Part shown: positions 54,660 through 63,445 of the stretch, piece after piece | How the letters are laid out: the number at the start of each line of letters is the position of its first letter | Position numbering within the stretch: the stretch's first letter is position 1 | Assembly (NCBI RefSeq): GCF_046115505.1 | Contig: NZ_CP170736.1 | Coordinates: forward strand, 1,302,001-1,366,000 | Reading direction: 5' to 3' | Length of the DNA stretch: 64,000 bases | DNA from: Dellaglioa kimchii | GTDB taxonomy: Bacteria; Bacillota; Bacilli; Lactobacillales; Lactobacillaceae | Notes under the pieces: model-generated | What the model saw: only the letters and a program-made list of their open reading frames with translations | What the model was told of the DNA's origin: nothing | Database searches by the model: none | Position numbers and translations under genes: made by a program

Positions 54660-57080
54660 ATGAAAATTAATAATAAATTAACATTACTAACTTTTGGGTT
54701 ATTCTTTTTAGTTAATGTAACAAGTATCAAGGCAGATGCGGATTATGATTCTGCAAAATTATCAGCACCTCGAGCAATTTTAATGACAAATTTATTTCAG
54801 ACGGGTACTGGTGCTGGTGTGACATCAACTAGTGGTATGGTCGGATTGACGGATACCAATAAAGATCCTAATTCGACTAATAAGGCCACTAAAACGATGG
54901 TTAAAATTACGGATGATAAGAAGCAAAAAGCAGCAATTTGGTCAACAGATGAAAATTCATTTGATATTAACACAAGTAGTAAAGCTTCTATGTGGATTTA
55001 TTTTGGTAGTAAAACGAATACTGCTGGGGATGGGATGGCACTTGTTTTTCAAAATGATGCAAAAGGAAATGCCGCTATTGCAACTAAAGCAGGTGAAACG
55101 TTAGGCGTTTGGGGAGATGATTCAGTGGGTACGGGATCCCCTAATTATACCACTAGAGGTGCTATTCAAAATAGTTGGGCGTTAGAATTTGATACTCATT
55201 TGAATAATGGTAATAGTTCAGGAAACGGATTTGATGTTGATCCTAGTTTAACAGCTAACCACATTGCTAGTGGTTACCCAGCTGTTGAGGCAACATATAC
55301 GGATAATCATACAATCTCTTCTTCAGTTAAACTAAATCATTTAGGCCTTATTAATTATAATGGGTACTTATCAAATCGGGCATGGCATCATGTAACAATT
55401 GATTATAAATCAGTGAGTGCGAGTGCTGGGTCAATGACATATACGATTGATGATAAAAAACCAATTTCAGGAACTGATAATTTGGATCCTACTGAAGATA
55501 CGAGTCAGACAGGGCAGACGGCAAGTGTTCCAATTGATAAATCGAAATTTAATTCTACAACGGGTAAAATCCGCTGGGGTTTTACAGGGTCAACGGGCGA
55601 TTCTTTTGAAAATAACTTAGTTATGTTTGAAACTGTACCAGGTCTTGTTAATGCGACTGCGGTACAAACTATGACGGATATTACACAAAACAACAAGGAT
55701 GTCTCAGCTAATGGAGAAGTAAAAGCTGGAGATAAAGTAAAATTTACTACTAAAGCAACTTATAATAGTGGAAAACAAACATGGACAGACATAGTCGGCC
55801 ATTTTAAATACCCAACTCATAATATAAAATGGACGGATTATGAAATGCCCGACATTATAGGCACGGGAAAATTTCCTGATTCGGCCGTTGGGGACGACCC
55901 TTCTACTTTAGCCAGTGGGACGCCAATACCTGATTTATCTACACCTGGAGAAAGTGTGGAAGTTTCATTTATCGGTGAAGTAATGCCAGTTGAAGTGGAT
56001 ACACCAGTGACTGTTTCAGCAGGTCAATTTATCGGAAGTAATGCAATGATTGATTCTAATCCTGTTAGCTATACGATTAAAGCATCACCAAAAACAGCTT
56101 TAACGATTGATGGCCTTAAAGATATCGATATTAATTATGGAACAGATGCAACGATTAGTGGAACGGTAAAATCTAGTTTAGGTGGAACTTTTGCTAAAGG
56201 AACAACGGCCAGTGTGACACTTAATGAGGATACAACACCTATTAAGGGTGATGTCGCAACGGATGGTACATTTAACGTAACGATTCCAAAGGACAAACTA
56301 ACCACTGGTGAATATACTTATAACGTTCAAGTAACAGATCCAGATGGTAATACGACGCAAAAATATACACAAAAAATTAATATTAAACCCGTTTTAACTT
56401 TAAATGATAATAAAGGAACAGTTGTAGCGCCATATACATTGATTTTCCAAGTGGCTGATAATAGTGCAGCGTTAACAACGTACTATAAAGAAGGAAGTAC
56501 TGGAACACCTGTTGAATTAGAAAAATATACAAATACTAAACCAGGTTCAACACAAGATCATAGTGTAGCACTAGATACAACTAAGTTTGCCATTGGAACG
56601 CACGAGTTAACTATTTATTCGGTTGATTCTGAAGGAAACATTTCTAATAACCAAACAATCTCTGTTGTCGTAGGATTGTTGAGTATTTCATCAGATGATT
56701 CAATTAATTTTAATAATAAAATACCAGCGAAAAGAAGTATTTTAAACCGTGATTCAAGCTATATGCTTAAGTTAGAAACGTCAGCGGCTAAAAACTGGAC
56801 ATTGTCTGTGACTGCAGGACCACTAACTGCAACAAGTGATAAAAGTACTTTAAAACATTCAACTATTGGGTTTCGTAATTCAAATCAAGAAAACACGTTA
56901 CCGCTTTCTCCAACATATGGTACAATAGTGGCTACAGGAGTAGGTCAAGCAACTACGGTTGAAAAAAGTTGGTCAGCGGATTCTGGAATTGTATTGGATG
57001 TTGAACCAAGTGAAATTAAAGTAGCTGAAACCTATAGTTCTGAATTAGATTGGACACTAACGAATGTACCAAATAATTAA
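54660..57080 (+). CDS. Surface L-type lectin protein with C-terminal WxL domain (1)
   Basis: 806 residues from ATG 54660, after the G-rich RBS GGTGGGGG; an in-frame GTG at 54648 overlaps that RBS. A signal peptide (LLTFGLFFLVNVTSIKADA) leads to an L-type lectin-like domain (residues about 30-330: SMWIYFGSKTNTAGDGMALV, NSWALEFDTHLNNG). Then follow a conserved repeat-like beta region and bacterial Ig-like segments (residues 480-660). The WxL domain closes the protein: KNWTLSVTAGPL and LDWTLTNVPNN carry the two W-x-L motifs that bind peptidoglycan noncovalently. Likely binds glycans at the cell surface. Followed in the same operon by a paralogue. Confidence 0.87.
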   Translation: MKINNKLTLLTFGLFFLVNVTSIKADADYDSAKLSAPRAILMTNLFQTGTGAGVTSTSGMVGLTDTNKDPNSTNKATKTMVKITDDKKQKAAIWSTDENSFDINTSSKASMWIYFGSKTNTAGDGMALVFQNDAKGNAAIATKAGETLGVWGDDSVGTGSPNYTTRGAIQNSWALEFDTHLNNGNSSGNGFDVDPSLTANHIASGYPAVEATYTDNHTISSSVKLNHLGLINYNGYLSNRAWHHVTIDYKSVSASAGSMTYTIDDKKPISGTDNLDPTEDTSQTGQTASVPIDKSKFNSTTGKIRWGFTGSTGDSFENNLVMFETVPGLVNATAVQTMTDITQNNKDVSANGEVKAGDKVKFTTKATYNSGKQTWTDIVGHFKYPTHNIKWTDYEMPDIIGTGKFPDSAVGDDPSTLASGTPIPDLSTPGESVEVSFIGEVMPVEVDTPVTVSAGQFIGSNAMIDSNPVSYTIKASPKTALTIDGLKDIDINYGTDATISGTVKSSLGGTFAKGTTASVTLNEDTTPIKGDVATDGTFNVTIPKDKLTTGEYTYNVQVTDPDGNTTQKYTQKINIKPVLTLNDNKGTVVAPYTLIFQVADNSAALTTYYKEGSTGTPVELEKYTNTKPGSTQDHSVALDTTKFAIGTHELTIYSVDSEGNISNNQTISVVVGLLSISSDDSINFNNKIPAKRSILNRDSSYMLKLETSAAKNWTLSVTAGPLTATSDKSTLKHSTIGFRNSNQENTLPLSPTYGTIVATGVGQATTVEKSWSADSGIVLDVEPSEIKVAETYSSELDWTLTNVPNN

Positions 57081-57131
57081 TAATAAACTTAATTGTCGGT
57101 TAAATTCAAATGTCCGGGGGGAGATAGGATT

Positions 57132-59228
57132 ATGACAATATTACGGATGAAAGCTGTACTTTTTACAGGTGTATTAATGACATTAGTGCTTAGCTCCACA
57201 GGTGTTAATGCTGATGATTATTCTAACGCAGTGGCATCGGCACCAGACGCATTAGTATCAAATGGACTTATGACACCTGGAATGACAGGAACACAAAATA
57301 ATGCAAAAATTGTAACATTCGATGCTAGTGGAAATGTTGTTTCTGAAACAGCAGACAACGCAGATAAATCAATTATAAAAATTACGGATGCAACTAACCA
57401 AGTGGGATCTGCCTGGTCTACAGCAAACAATAAATTTAATCTTAATAAAAATAATAAAATGTCAATGTGGATGTATTTCGGTAATCAGGGTGCTAATTCT
57501 GGTGATGGGATGGCTTTTGTTTTACAAAATGATAGCCGTGGCCTCAGTGCTATTTCTGGTGGAGGCGAATCATTAGGTGTTTGGGGTGTTGATAAAGGTG
57601 GATCAGAATCTACCGTTGCCGGGACAGCTATTAAAAATTCATGGGCGTTAGAATTTGATACACATAAAAATAGTGAGGCAAGCAAGGGTAACGGATTTGA
57701 TAATTTAAACACTATTCAAGACAATCATCTGGCAAGTAATTATCCTAATCAAAGGGCTACTTATGAACAAAATGGTTTTTTAAGTAAGTATAATAAATTA
57801 GCTCATGATGGACTTATTGCCGTTAACTTATCTAATGGAAGATGGTGGCATGTGACGATTGATTATAAGTCAACGTCTACGACAGCTGGCTCAATGACCT
57901 ATACTATTGGAGATAAAGTCCCCGGTACGGGCGACGTATTAGGTGGTGGTCTTGCAAAGACAGTTCCAATTGATAAAAGTAAATTTGCGAGCACAGATGG
58001 CCAAGTGACTTGGGGATTTACGGGCGCAACAGGTGCTAACTGGGAAACAAATTTAGTGATGTTTGAAGAAATATCTGATTTAGTTTCTGTTACGGCGACG
58101 CAAAAAGTGACAGATACTACCCAGAACAATAAGGACATTACCGCATCGGGAAGTGCTAATAGTGGGGACAAACTTAACCTCCAAACAACTTTGAAATACA
58201 ATGATGGGAAAGAAGATTGGAAAAAAATTGTTGCATCGTTAAAAACACCTAATGCTGTGACGTTAGACAAAGAAGGTATCATTAAGTACGCAGATGGAAC
58301 AACCCAAACGTTTGATACAACTACAAAAGATGGTGTCATTACATCAAGTCTAAATAAAAATTTATCAAAAAGTAACGATACAGCAACAATCAGTATGAAT
58401 GGGACAGCTAAAATTGTTGCTACAGATACTAAAGTGACAAGTCCAATTGGTACTTTTAATGGTCAAAATACAATAGTAAGGTCTCAGATAGCCTCGTTTA
58501 CCATTAAGGCATTAAAGCAAAAGATGACACTTACAGGATTGCTTGATAAAACGATTGATAGTGGTCAGTCGATTAAAGTTACAAGTAACGTAAAAACAGA
58601 TACACTAATGGAAAATGATAACGTTACGATAACAACGAAACTGAATGGTGAAGCCCTCAGTGATAAATCAATGCTATTCAATAAATTGGGTAATATTGAC
58701 TATACTGAAGTACTACCTGCAGACAAACTAAATATTGGAAAAAATACCTATACGGTAAGTGTTGATGATCAATATGGTAATTCAGTAACAGGTCAAGAAA
58801 TTATTACTGTTAATGATCCAGGTGTTTTAAAAATAGTATCGGCAACGGGTGCATTAAATTTTGGACAAAGTGATATCCCAATACCCAACGAAGAAACAAC
58901 CTATAGCCCTCTAGAAGAATTGAGTGTGCAGGTAGTTGCATCGGTACCAGGTACGTGGAACTTAACATTGACTGGGACTGATGTTGTTGGAACTGATGGC
59001 ACTGTACTGAAAGATGCATTAATTTATAAAGAAAAAGCGACAGATGCGGGAATACCTTTAAAAGACCATGCGATAGATATCGTAGGTGGAAACTCATCTT
59101 CTAACACGATAACTAAAACGTGGGTAAAAGATACAGGAATTCTATTACGCGTTAAACCTAGCGAGGTTAGAAGTGAAGAGTATAGTGCTTCGGCTCAATG
59201 GAATTTGAGTAACGTACCAACTAAATAA
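57132..59228 (+). CDS. Surface L-type lectin protein with C-terminal WxL domain (2)
   Basis: 698 residues from ATG 57132; the RBS is a run of six G (57116-57121). It has the same plan as its upstream neighbour: signal peptide ending SSTGVNADDYS, lectin domain (MSMWMYFGNQGANSGDGMAF, KNSWALEFDTHKNS), beta-rich middle, and WxL domain with GTWNLTLTGTDV and AQWNLSNVPTK. No terminator separates the two, so they form one operon by duplication. One Ig-like segment fewer accounts for the shorter length. The RBS is exactly complementary to the terminator loop of the predicted sRNA at 30924-31059. Confidence 0.87.
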   Translation: MTILRMKAVLFTGVLMTLVLSSTGVNADDYSNAVASAPDALVSNGLMTPGMTGTQNNAKIVTFDASGNVVSETADNADKSIIKITDATNQVGSAWSTANNKFNLNKNNKMSMWMYFGNQGANSGDGMAFVLQNDSRGLSAISGGGESLGVWGVDKGGSESTVAGTAIKNSWALEFDTHKNSEASKGNGFDNLNTIQDNHLASNYPNQRATYEQNGFLSKYNKLAHDGLIAVNLSNGRWWHVTIDYKSTSTTAGSMTYTIGDKVPGTGDVLGGGLAKTVPIDKSKFASTDGQVTWGFTGATGANWETNLVMFEEISDLVSVTATQKVTDTTQNNKDITASGSANSGDKLNLQTTLKYNDGKEDWKKIVASLKTPNAVTLDKEGIIKYADGTTQTFDTTTKDGVITSSLNKNLSKSNDTATISMNGTAKIVATDTKVTSPIGTFNGQNTIVRSQIASFTIKALKQKMTLTGLLDKTIDSGQSIKVTSNVKTDTLMENDNVTITTKLNGEALSDKSMLFNKLGNIDYTEVLPADKLNIGKNTYTVSVDDQYGNSVTGQEIITVNDPGVLKIVSATGALNFGQSDIPIPNEETTYSPLEELSVQVVASVPGTWNLTLTGTDVVGTDGTVLKDALIYKEKATDAGIPLKDHAIDIVGGNSSSNTITKTWVKDTGILLRVKPSEVRSEEYSASAQWNLSNVPTK

Positions 59229-59240
59229 TTGACATTAGTG

Positions 59241-59271
59241 AAAAAGGATAATTAAAGTTATCCTTTTTTTA
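59241..59271 (+). terminator. Terminator of the lectin operon
   Basis: AAAAGGATAA pairs with TTATCCTTTT around TTAAAG, followed by T3-4. Confidence 0.85.
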
Positions 59272-59343
59272 TTTATGTTTTGCAATTATTGCTATCTAGG
59301 ATATTATGGACTATGTAGAGAGAATACGGAGGATAGATAACTA

Positions 59344-59994
59344 ATGAAAATGACCGTTGAACAATTCATGTCCGCTATTGAGTTAGAAGCGTACACAAAG
59401 ATTTTTTATACTGCCACACCAGAAGATGTCCAAGCAATTGGTGTACCAGAATTATTCGCTAAATGTTATTCTGATTTAGAAAATAATGTACGGGATGGCA
59501 AGCTTGTAGAAGTTCAATTGATGATTGAATATCCTGAAGGTACCGCAATTTTTACACTTGAAGCAAATATCCTTAATTTACCATACAAATATTATAAAAA
59601 GTTACCTAGCTTTTTTAATGAAGTAACAGATGAAGCAGAAGTTAATGTCTATCTGATTGTTGAGTCGCCAATTCTGAATGCATCTAAATTAAGAATCGAT
59701 GAAATTACATCTGTGACTAATTATTTAGAAAATCCTAGTGATCATAATATGACAAGCACAACTATGATTGCTGAAAAGATAGCTTTCCTTGAAAATCCAC
59801 CTGTTATTGAAGAAAAAGAACCCGTTGTCGTTGAAAAGAAAAAGAAACCCTCTGTTAAGAAGAAGGCTGTCGCCAAGAAGAAAAAGGCAGTTAAAAAAGC
59901 AACGACGACAAAAAAGGCAGCACCTAAGAAAAAAGTGGTCGCTAAAACGACTAAAAAGGCCCCTGCTAAGAAAAAACCAGCTGTAAAAAAATAA
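59344..59994 (+). CDS. Uncharacterised protein with histone H1-like lysine/alanine tail
   Basis: 216 residues, RBS GGAGGATAG. Residues 1-150 form an acidic, apparently globular domain (MKMTVEQFMSAIELEAYTKI, EVQLMIEYPEGTAIF) with no recognised motif, signal peptide or membrane helix. From residue 155 the protein is almost only Lys, Ala, Thr, Pro and Val in patterns such as KKKAVAKKKKAVKKATTTKK and KKAPAKKKPAVKK. That is like the C-terminal tail of histone H1 and of bacterial nucleoid-associated or polyphosphate-binding proteins. Cytoplasmic nucleic acid, ribosome or polyphosphate binding is inferred. Monocistronic, between two surface-protein operons; relation to them is unknown. Confidence 0.7.
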   Translation: MKMTVEQFMSAIELEAYTKIFYTATPEDVQAIGVPELFAKCYSDLENNVRDGKLVEVQLMIEYPEGTAIFTLEANILNLPYKYYKKLPSFFNEVTDEAEVNVYLIVESPILNASKLRIDEITSVTNYLENPSDHNMTSTTMIAEKIAFLENPPVIEEKEPVVVEKKKKPSVKKKAVAKKKKAVKKATTTKKAAPKKKVVAKTTKKAPAKKKPAVKK

Positions 59995-60005
59995 AAAATG
60001 AGTCA

Positions 60006-60052
60006 AAAACCGGTATTAACGACAGATAAAGTCGTTAATACCGGTTTTTTTT
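60006..60052 (+). terminator. Terminator after the H1-like gene
   Basis: ACCGGTATTAACGAC pairs exactly with GTCGTTAATACCGGT around AGATAAA, followed by T8. Confidence 0.92.
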
Positions 60053-60169
60053 AATAAATTAAAAATATAATTAAAAAACAAATAATACAAAACAATCTGA
60101 ACTGATATAATAACAATATAAATAACAGTCGATATAGCCGATATCAGCAAGACCAACTTGGGGGAGTTG

Positions 60170-60193
60170 ATGGATAGCAGGCAAAGTAAATAA
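60170..60193 (+). CDS. Possible 7-aa leader peptide before the BspA-like gene
   Basis: GGGGGAG (60160-60166) followed by ATG encodes MDSRQSK and a stop, 14 bp before the start of the large gene. The G-rich RBS is stronger than many in the window. It may be a leader for translational control or chance; no repeat of regulatory codons is seen. Confidence 0.3.
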   Translation: MDSRQSK

Positions 60194-60207
60194 CATTTAA
60201 GGGGGTT

Positions 60208-63093
60208 ATGATGTTGAAAAGGTATGTCAAAATATTAGTCGTGGGTCTGTTAATTCCAACATTGTTTTCATCAACTGCTTTCGCTTTAAATAAAACCGAT
60301 AAAGTTGATCCAAATCAAGAAAGTCTGACTTTAGAAAAAGATAAACAGGCCATTTTTGAAAACAAAAATGATGTCACGGAAATAAAAACATTAAATGAGT
60401 CCGCAATAGCTGCAAATGATAGCCCAGAAAAAACAAGTCCAGCAGAACAAAAAATAAGTCATCAATCAAAAAAAGCTGTTTTAAAAACAAACAAACTTTC
60501 TACCAAGGCGACAAATGGTCTTAGTGGAACGATTGGGACTTCCGATTGGTTTATCAATGATAGCGGGGAGCTACACATTGGTGCAGGTGATTTGGGGAAT
60601 AGTCCAACCAATGGTGGGGCAATTGTTATCTGGACGCCGACTGATAAGGCCAAAGTAACCTCGATTATTTTTGATGGTGCAGTTAAGGTCTCAGGAAGTA
60701 TTGCTAATCTATTTAGTCTATTTACTAATGTGCAACGTATTGATAATGCAAACTTATTAGATGTTTCAAATGTGACAGTTATGTCTGGGTTGTTTCTTAG
60801 GGATGCTAAATTAACATCAATAGATGTCTCTAACTGGAAGACATCAAAGGTATTATCAATGAATAGTTTATTTGAAAAGTGTAGTTCATTGGTAGGACTA
60901 GATGTATCCAATTGGGATACAAGACAAGTGTCGACATTGGGGAATGTTTTTAACGGCGCTGCAGCAATCAAAACTTTAGATTTAAGTAAATGGGACGTTT
61001 CAAAAGTGACCAATTTAGAAGGAACTTTCTATAATATGGGTGCATTAACTGACTTAAATGTTAGTAATTGGAATACAAGTCAAGTTACATCTATGAAGCA
61101 AACCTTTGGTACGGATTATTTTTCTGCGTATACGTCGCACTTAGCTCAATTAGATGTTAGTCAGTGGGATACAAGTCAGGTTAAAGATATGACTGAAATG
61201 TTCTCAGGAACGAAGGTAAAAACCTTAGATCTTGCATCATGGAATACGCAAGCTGTAACCTCGATGGATAGTATGTTTTATCGGAGTAAAGTAACGAGCT
61301 TGGATTTAAGTAAATGGAATATGTCAAAAGTGACAAATACAAACTTAATGTTTGGATACACGACTGTTTTGAAAGCTGTTGGCGATATTAGTCAATGGGA
61401 TTTTGCGAGCATGCTACGAACAAGTGGGATGTTCCGCAGTAGTGTTGTCACTAGTTTAGATGTTGCTAAATGGAATATGTCGCATGTAACTAATATGAGC
61501 GATATGTTTGGTTACGTAAAAGTACCGGTTTTAGATGTCTCAAGTTGGGATGTTTCAAATGTGTTAGATATGTCGTTCGTGTTTGAATCTGCAACAATCC
61601 CTAACTTAGATGTTTCTAAGTGGAATGTCGCAAAAGTGACTTCATTAGCCGGAACTTTTTTGAGTTATCAATCCACGACGCCAATAGATGTCTCTAAGTG
61701 GGAAACGGGGAATGTAAGAACATTAGCGTCTACTTTCTTTGGGATTAAGCTGGCGACAGTCGATGTCTCCAATTGGGATGTCTCCAATGTAACCAGTTTA
61801 AACGGAACTTTCCAATCGGCAGCTAACCTAAATAAAGTGGATGTTTCTAAATGGAATACACAAAACGTAACCAATATGCATGCAACATTTGGCTCCTCTC
61901 CCAAGTTGAAAGAAATAAATGTTTCTAATTGGTTGACGGGAAAAGTGACTGACTTTGGTTTAATGTTTCAGCAGAGTCAAGCAGATACGTTAGATGTCTC
62001 TCAATGGGATACGTCTGCAGCACAAAATATGCAGAGCTTTTTTGAAGGCACATCTGTCTCACAATTAGATACCTCACATTTTAAAACGGATAATGTCCTT
62101 TATATGGAAAAGATGTTTACGGGTATGAGTAATCTAACCTCATTAGATATTTCAAGTTTTAATATGGGGAAGATTAAAACACAAAAAACGGGTAATAGTA
62201 CGACGTATGGTCTTACTAATATGCTGCATACAAATACAAGTAGCGGGGCAACTTTAGAACATTTAAAGCTGGGACCTCAAACATTGTTGACTGAAGCTGC
62301 AACGGGCGAAATTGTTGGCCTTGATAATCCAACACAAACCGGCGTTTATACCGGTAAATGGCAACGTGATGGAACCTCAGAGACCTATTTGGCAGCAGAT
62401 TTAATGAGCAAATACGATGGTAGTACGATGGCAGGTAGTTATTCATGGGCCAAGATTCAAAAGGGAACGGTTGTCGTCAAGTATTTAGATCAAGATGACC
62501 AGCCGATTGCCGCTGAAGACACGATGAGTGATGATCAAGGTAAGACTTACACCACGACAGCTAAAACGATTCCAGGATATGCGCCAACGTCAACGCCCGC
62601 AAATGCAACAGGAACTTATGTGGGTAATCAAACAATTGAAGTTGTCTATCATTATGCGGGTGCACTGTCATTAATGTCGACACCACGTACGATGAGTTTT
62701 GGTAGCCATTTGATTTCGTTAGGTGAAGAAAAGTATCAGCTAGAAACACTTTCGAATGATCTGGTTGTCCAGGATAACCGTAAGGTGGGCTCAACTTGGC
62801 AATTAAGTGCCAGAATGAGTGCTGATTTTGTGAGTCAAACCTCTAAAAAGAAGTTAAAGTCAACCTTAGCTTACCGTGACGTAGATGGTCATACAACTGA
62901 TATCAATGCAACTGGTGGGACTGTGATTAAATCGCAAAAAACGATTAATCATGATCCAATCACGGTATCTAAAGACTGGACCAGTTTAGGAGGTGATGGT
63001 TTTGTATTAGATGTTTTACCTGGTCCTACACTAAGTGAAGCATACAGTGCAAAAGTTGAATGGACATTAACAGATGCCGATATGGGCAATTAG
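60208..63093 (+). CDS. BspA-like repeat surface protein with MucBP and WxL domains
   Basis: 961 residues, RBS GGGGG. Signal peptide ends near STAFALNKT. A charged linker (30-110) leads to about 20 imperfect repeats of 22-24 residues (about 190-670) of the form LDVSNWDTSQVTSM, the DUF285/BspA type that builds a solenoid. A MucBP-like domain follows (GTVVVKYLDQDDQPIAAEDT to VVYHYAG), then a WxL domain (STWQLSARMSAD and VEWTLTDADM). Predicted adhesin held to peptidoglycan by the WxL module. It is the first large gene of an operon continuing with the small LPxTG and WxL genes. Confidence 0.88.
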   Translation: MMLKRYVKILVVGLLIPTLFSSTAFALNKTDKVDPNQESLTLEKDKQAIFENKNDVTEIKTLNESAIAANDSPEKTSPAEQKISHQSKKAVLKTNKLSTKATNGLSGTIGTSDWFINDSGELHIGAGDLGNSPTNGGAIVIWTPTDKAKVTSIIFDGAVKVSGSIANLFSLFTNVQRIDNANLLDVSNVTVMSGLFLRDAKLTSIDVSNWKTSKVLSMNSLFEKCSSLVGLDVSNWDTRQVSTLGNVFNGAAAIKTLDLSKWDVSKVTNLEGTFYNMGALTDLNVSNWNTSQVTSMKQTFGTDYFSAYTSHLAQLDVSQWDTSQVKDMTEMFSGTKVKTLDLASWNTQAVTSMDSMFYRSKVTSLDLSKWNMSKVTNTNLMFGYTTVLKAVGDISQWDFASMLRTSGMFRSSVVTSLDVAKWNMSHVTNMSDMFGYVKVPVLDVSSWDVSNVLDMSFVFESATIPNLDVSKWNVAKVTSLAGTFLSYQSTTPIDVSKWETGNVRTLASTFFGIKLATVDVSNWDVSNVTSLNGTFQSAANLNKVDVSKWNTQNVTNMHATFGSSPKLKEINVSNWLTGKVTDFGLMFQQSQADTLDVSQWDTSAAQNMQSFFEGTSVSQLDTSHFKTDNVLYMEKMFTGMSNLTSLDISSFNMGKIKTQKTGNSTTYGLTNMLHTNTSSGATLEHLKLGPQTLLTEAATGEIVGLDNPTQTGVYTGKWQRDGTSETYLAADLMSKYDGSTMAGSYSWAKIQKGTVVVKYLDQDDQPIAAEDTMSDDQGKTYTTTAKTIPGYAPTSTPANATGTYVGNQTIEVVYHYAGALSLMSTPRTMSFGSHLISLGEEKYQLETLSNDLVVQDNRKVGSTWQLSARMSADFVSQTSKKKLKSTLAYRDVDGHTTDINATGGTVIKSQKTINHDPITVSKDWTSLGGDGFVLDVLPGPTLSEAYSAKVEWTLTDADMGN

Positions 63094-63103
63094 GGGGGAA
63101 CTG

Positions 63104-63445
63104 ATGAAAAAATTTGCATATCTGATGTGTAGTTTATTAACGATAAGTTTATTAATATCGGTTCCTGCTAAGGTATCTGGAGATGCTCAAAGCAATGCCA
63201 GCGTGGGGTTTTATGGGAGTTATCCTAATAAAAGAAAAGATGAAAGTCAGACGAAAACTCATCTAATCGATAGGCAAGGCACATCAGAATCAAGGAAGAA
63301 TACGTCTTCTGAAGGTAGTAAAGGCAACCAAGAATTGCCTCAAACAGGTGAGAGCACTGAAACGTGGTTAATTGTTTCAGGTGGTCTACTGATTTTAGGC
63401 ACAATAGTTATAAAAAAAATGGATAAAAGGGGAAAAAGATTATGA
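63104..63445 (+). CDS. Small LPxTG-anchored protein of the WxL cluster
   Basis: 113 residues from ATG 63104, RBS a run of six G (63093-63098) ten bases after the BspA-like stop. Signal peptide (LLTISLLISVPAKVSGD), a short polar spacer, then the sortase signal LPQTGE, a hydrophobic helix (TWLIVSGGLLILGTIVI) and the basic tail KKMDKRGKR. Short LPxTG proteins of this kind are constant members of WxL clusters, where they may help assemble the WxL complex. Stop overlaps the next ATG (ATGA). RBS fully complementary to the sRNA copy 1 loop. Confidence 0.88.
   Translation: MKKFAYLMCSLLTISLLISVPAKVSGDAQSNASVGFYGSYPNKRKDESQTKTHLIDRQGTSESRKNTSSEGSKGNQELPQTGESTETWLIVSGGLLILGTIVIKKMDKRGKRL

Noticed and set aside
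59725..60006. Phe-rich frame opposite the H1-like gene
   Set aside because: It is the complement of Lys-rich codons, with no RBS.
60770..62170. Regular short repeats suggesting a CRISPR array
   Set aside because: The repeats are in-frame, vary in sequence and encode BspA-type 22-24-residue units.
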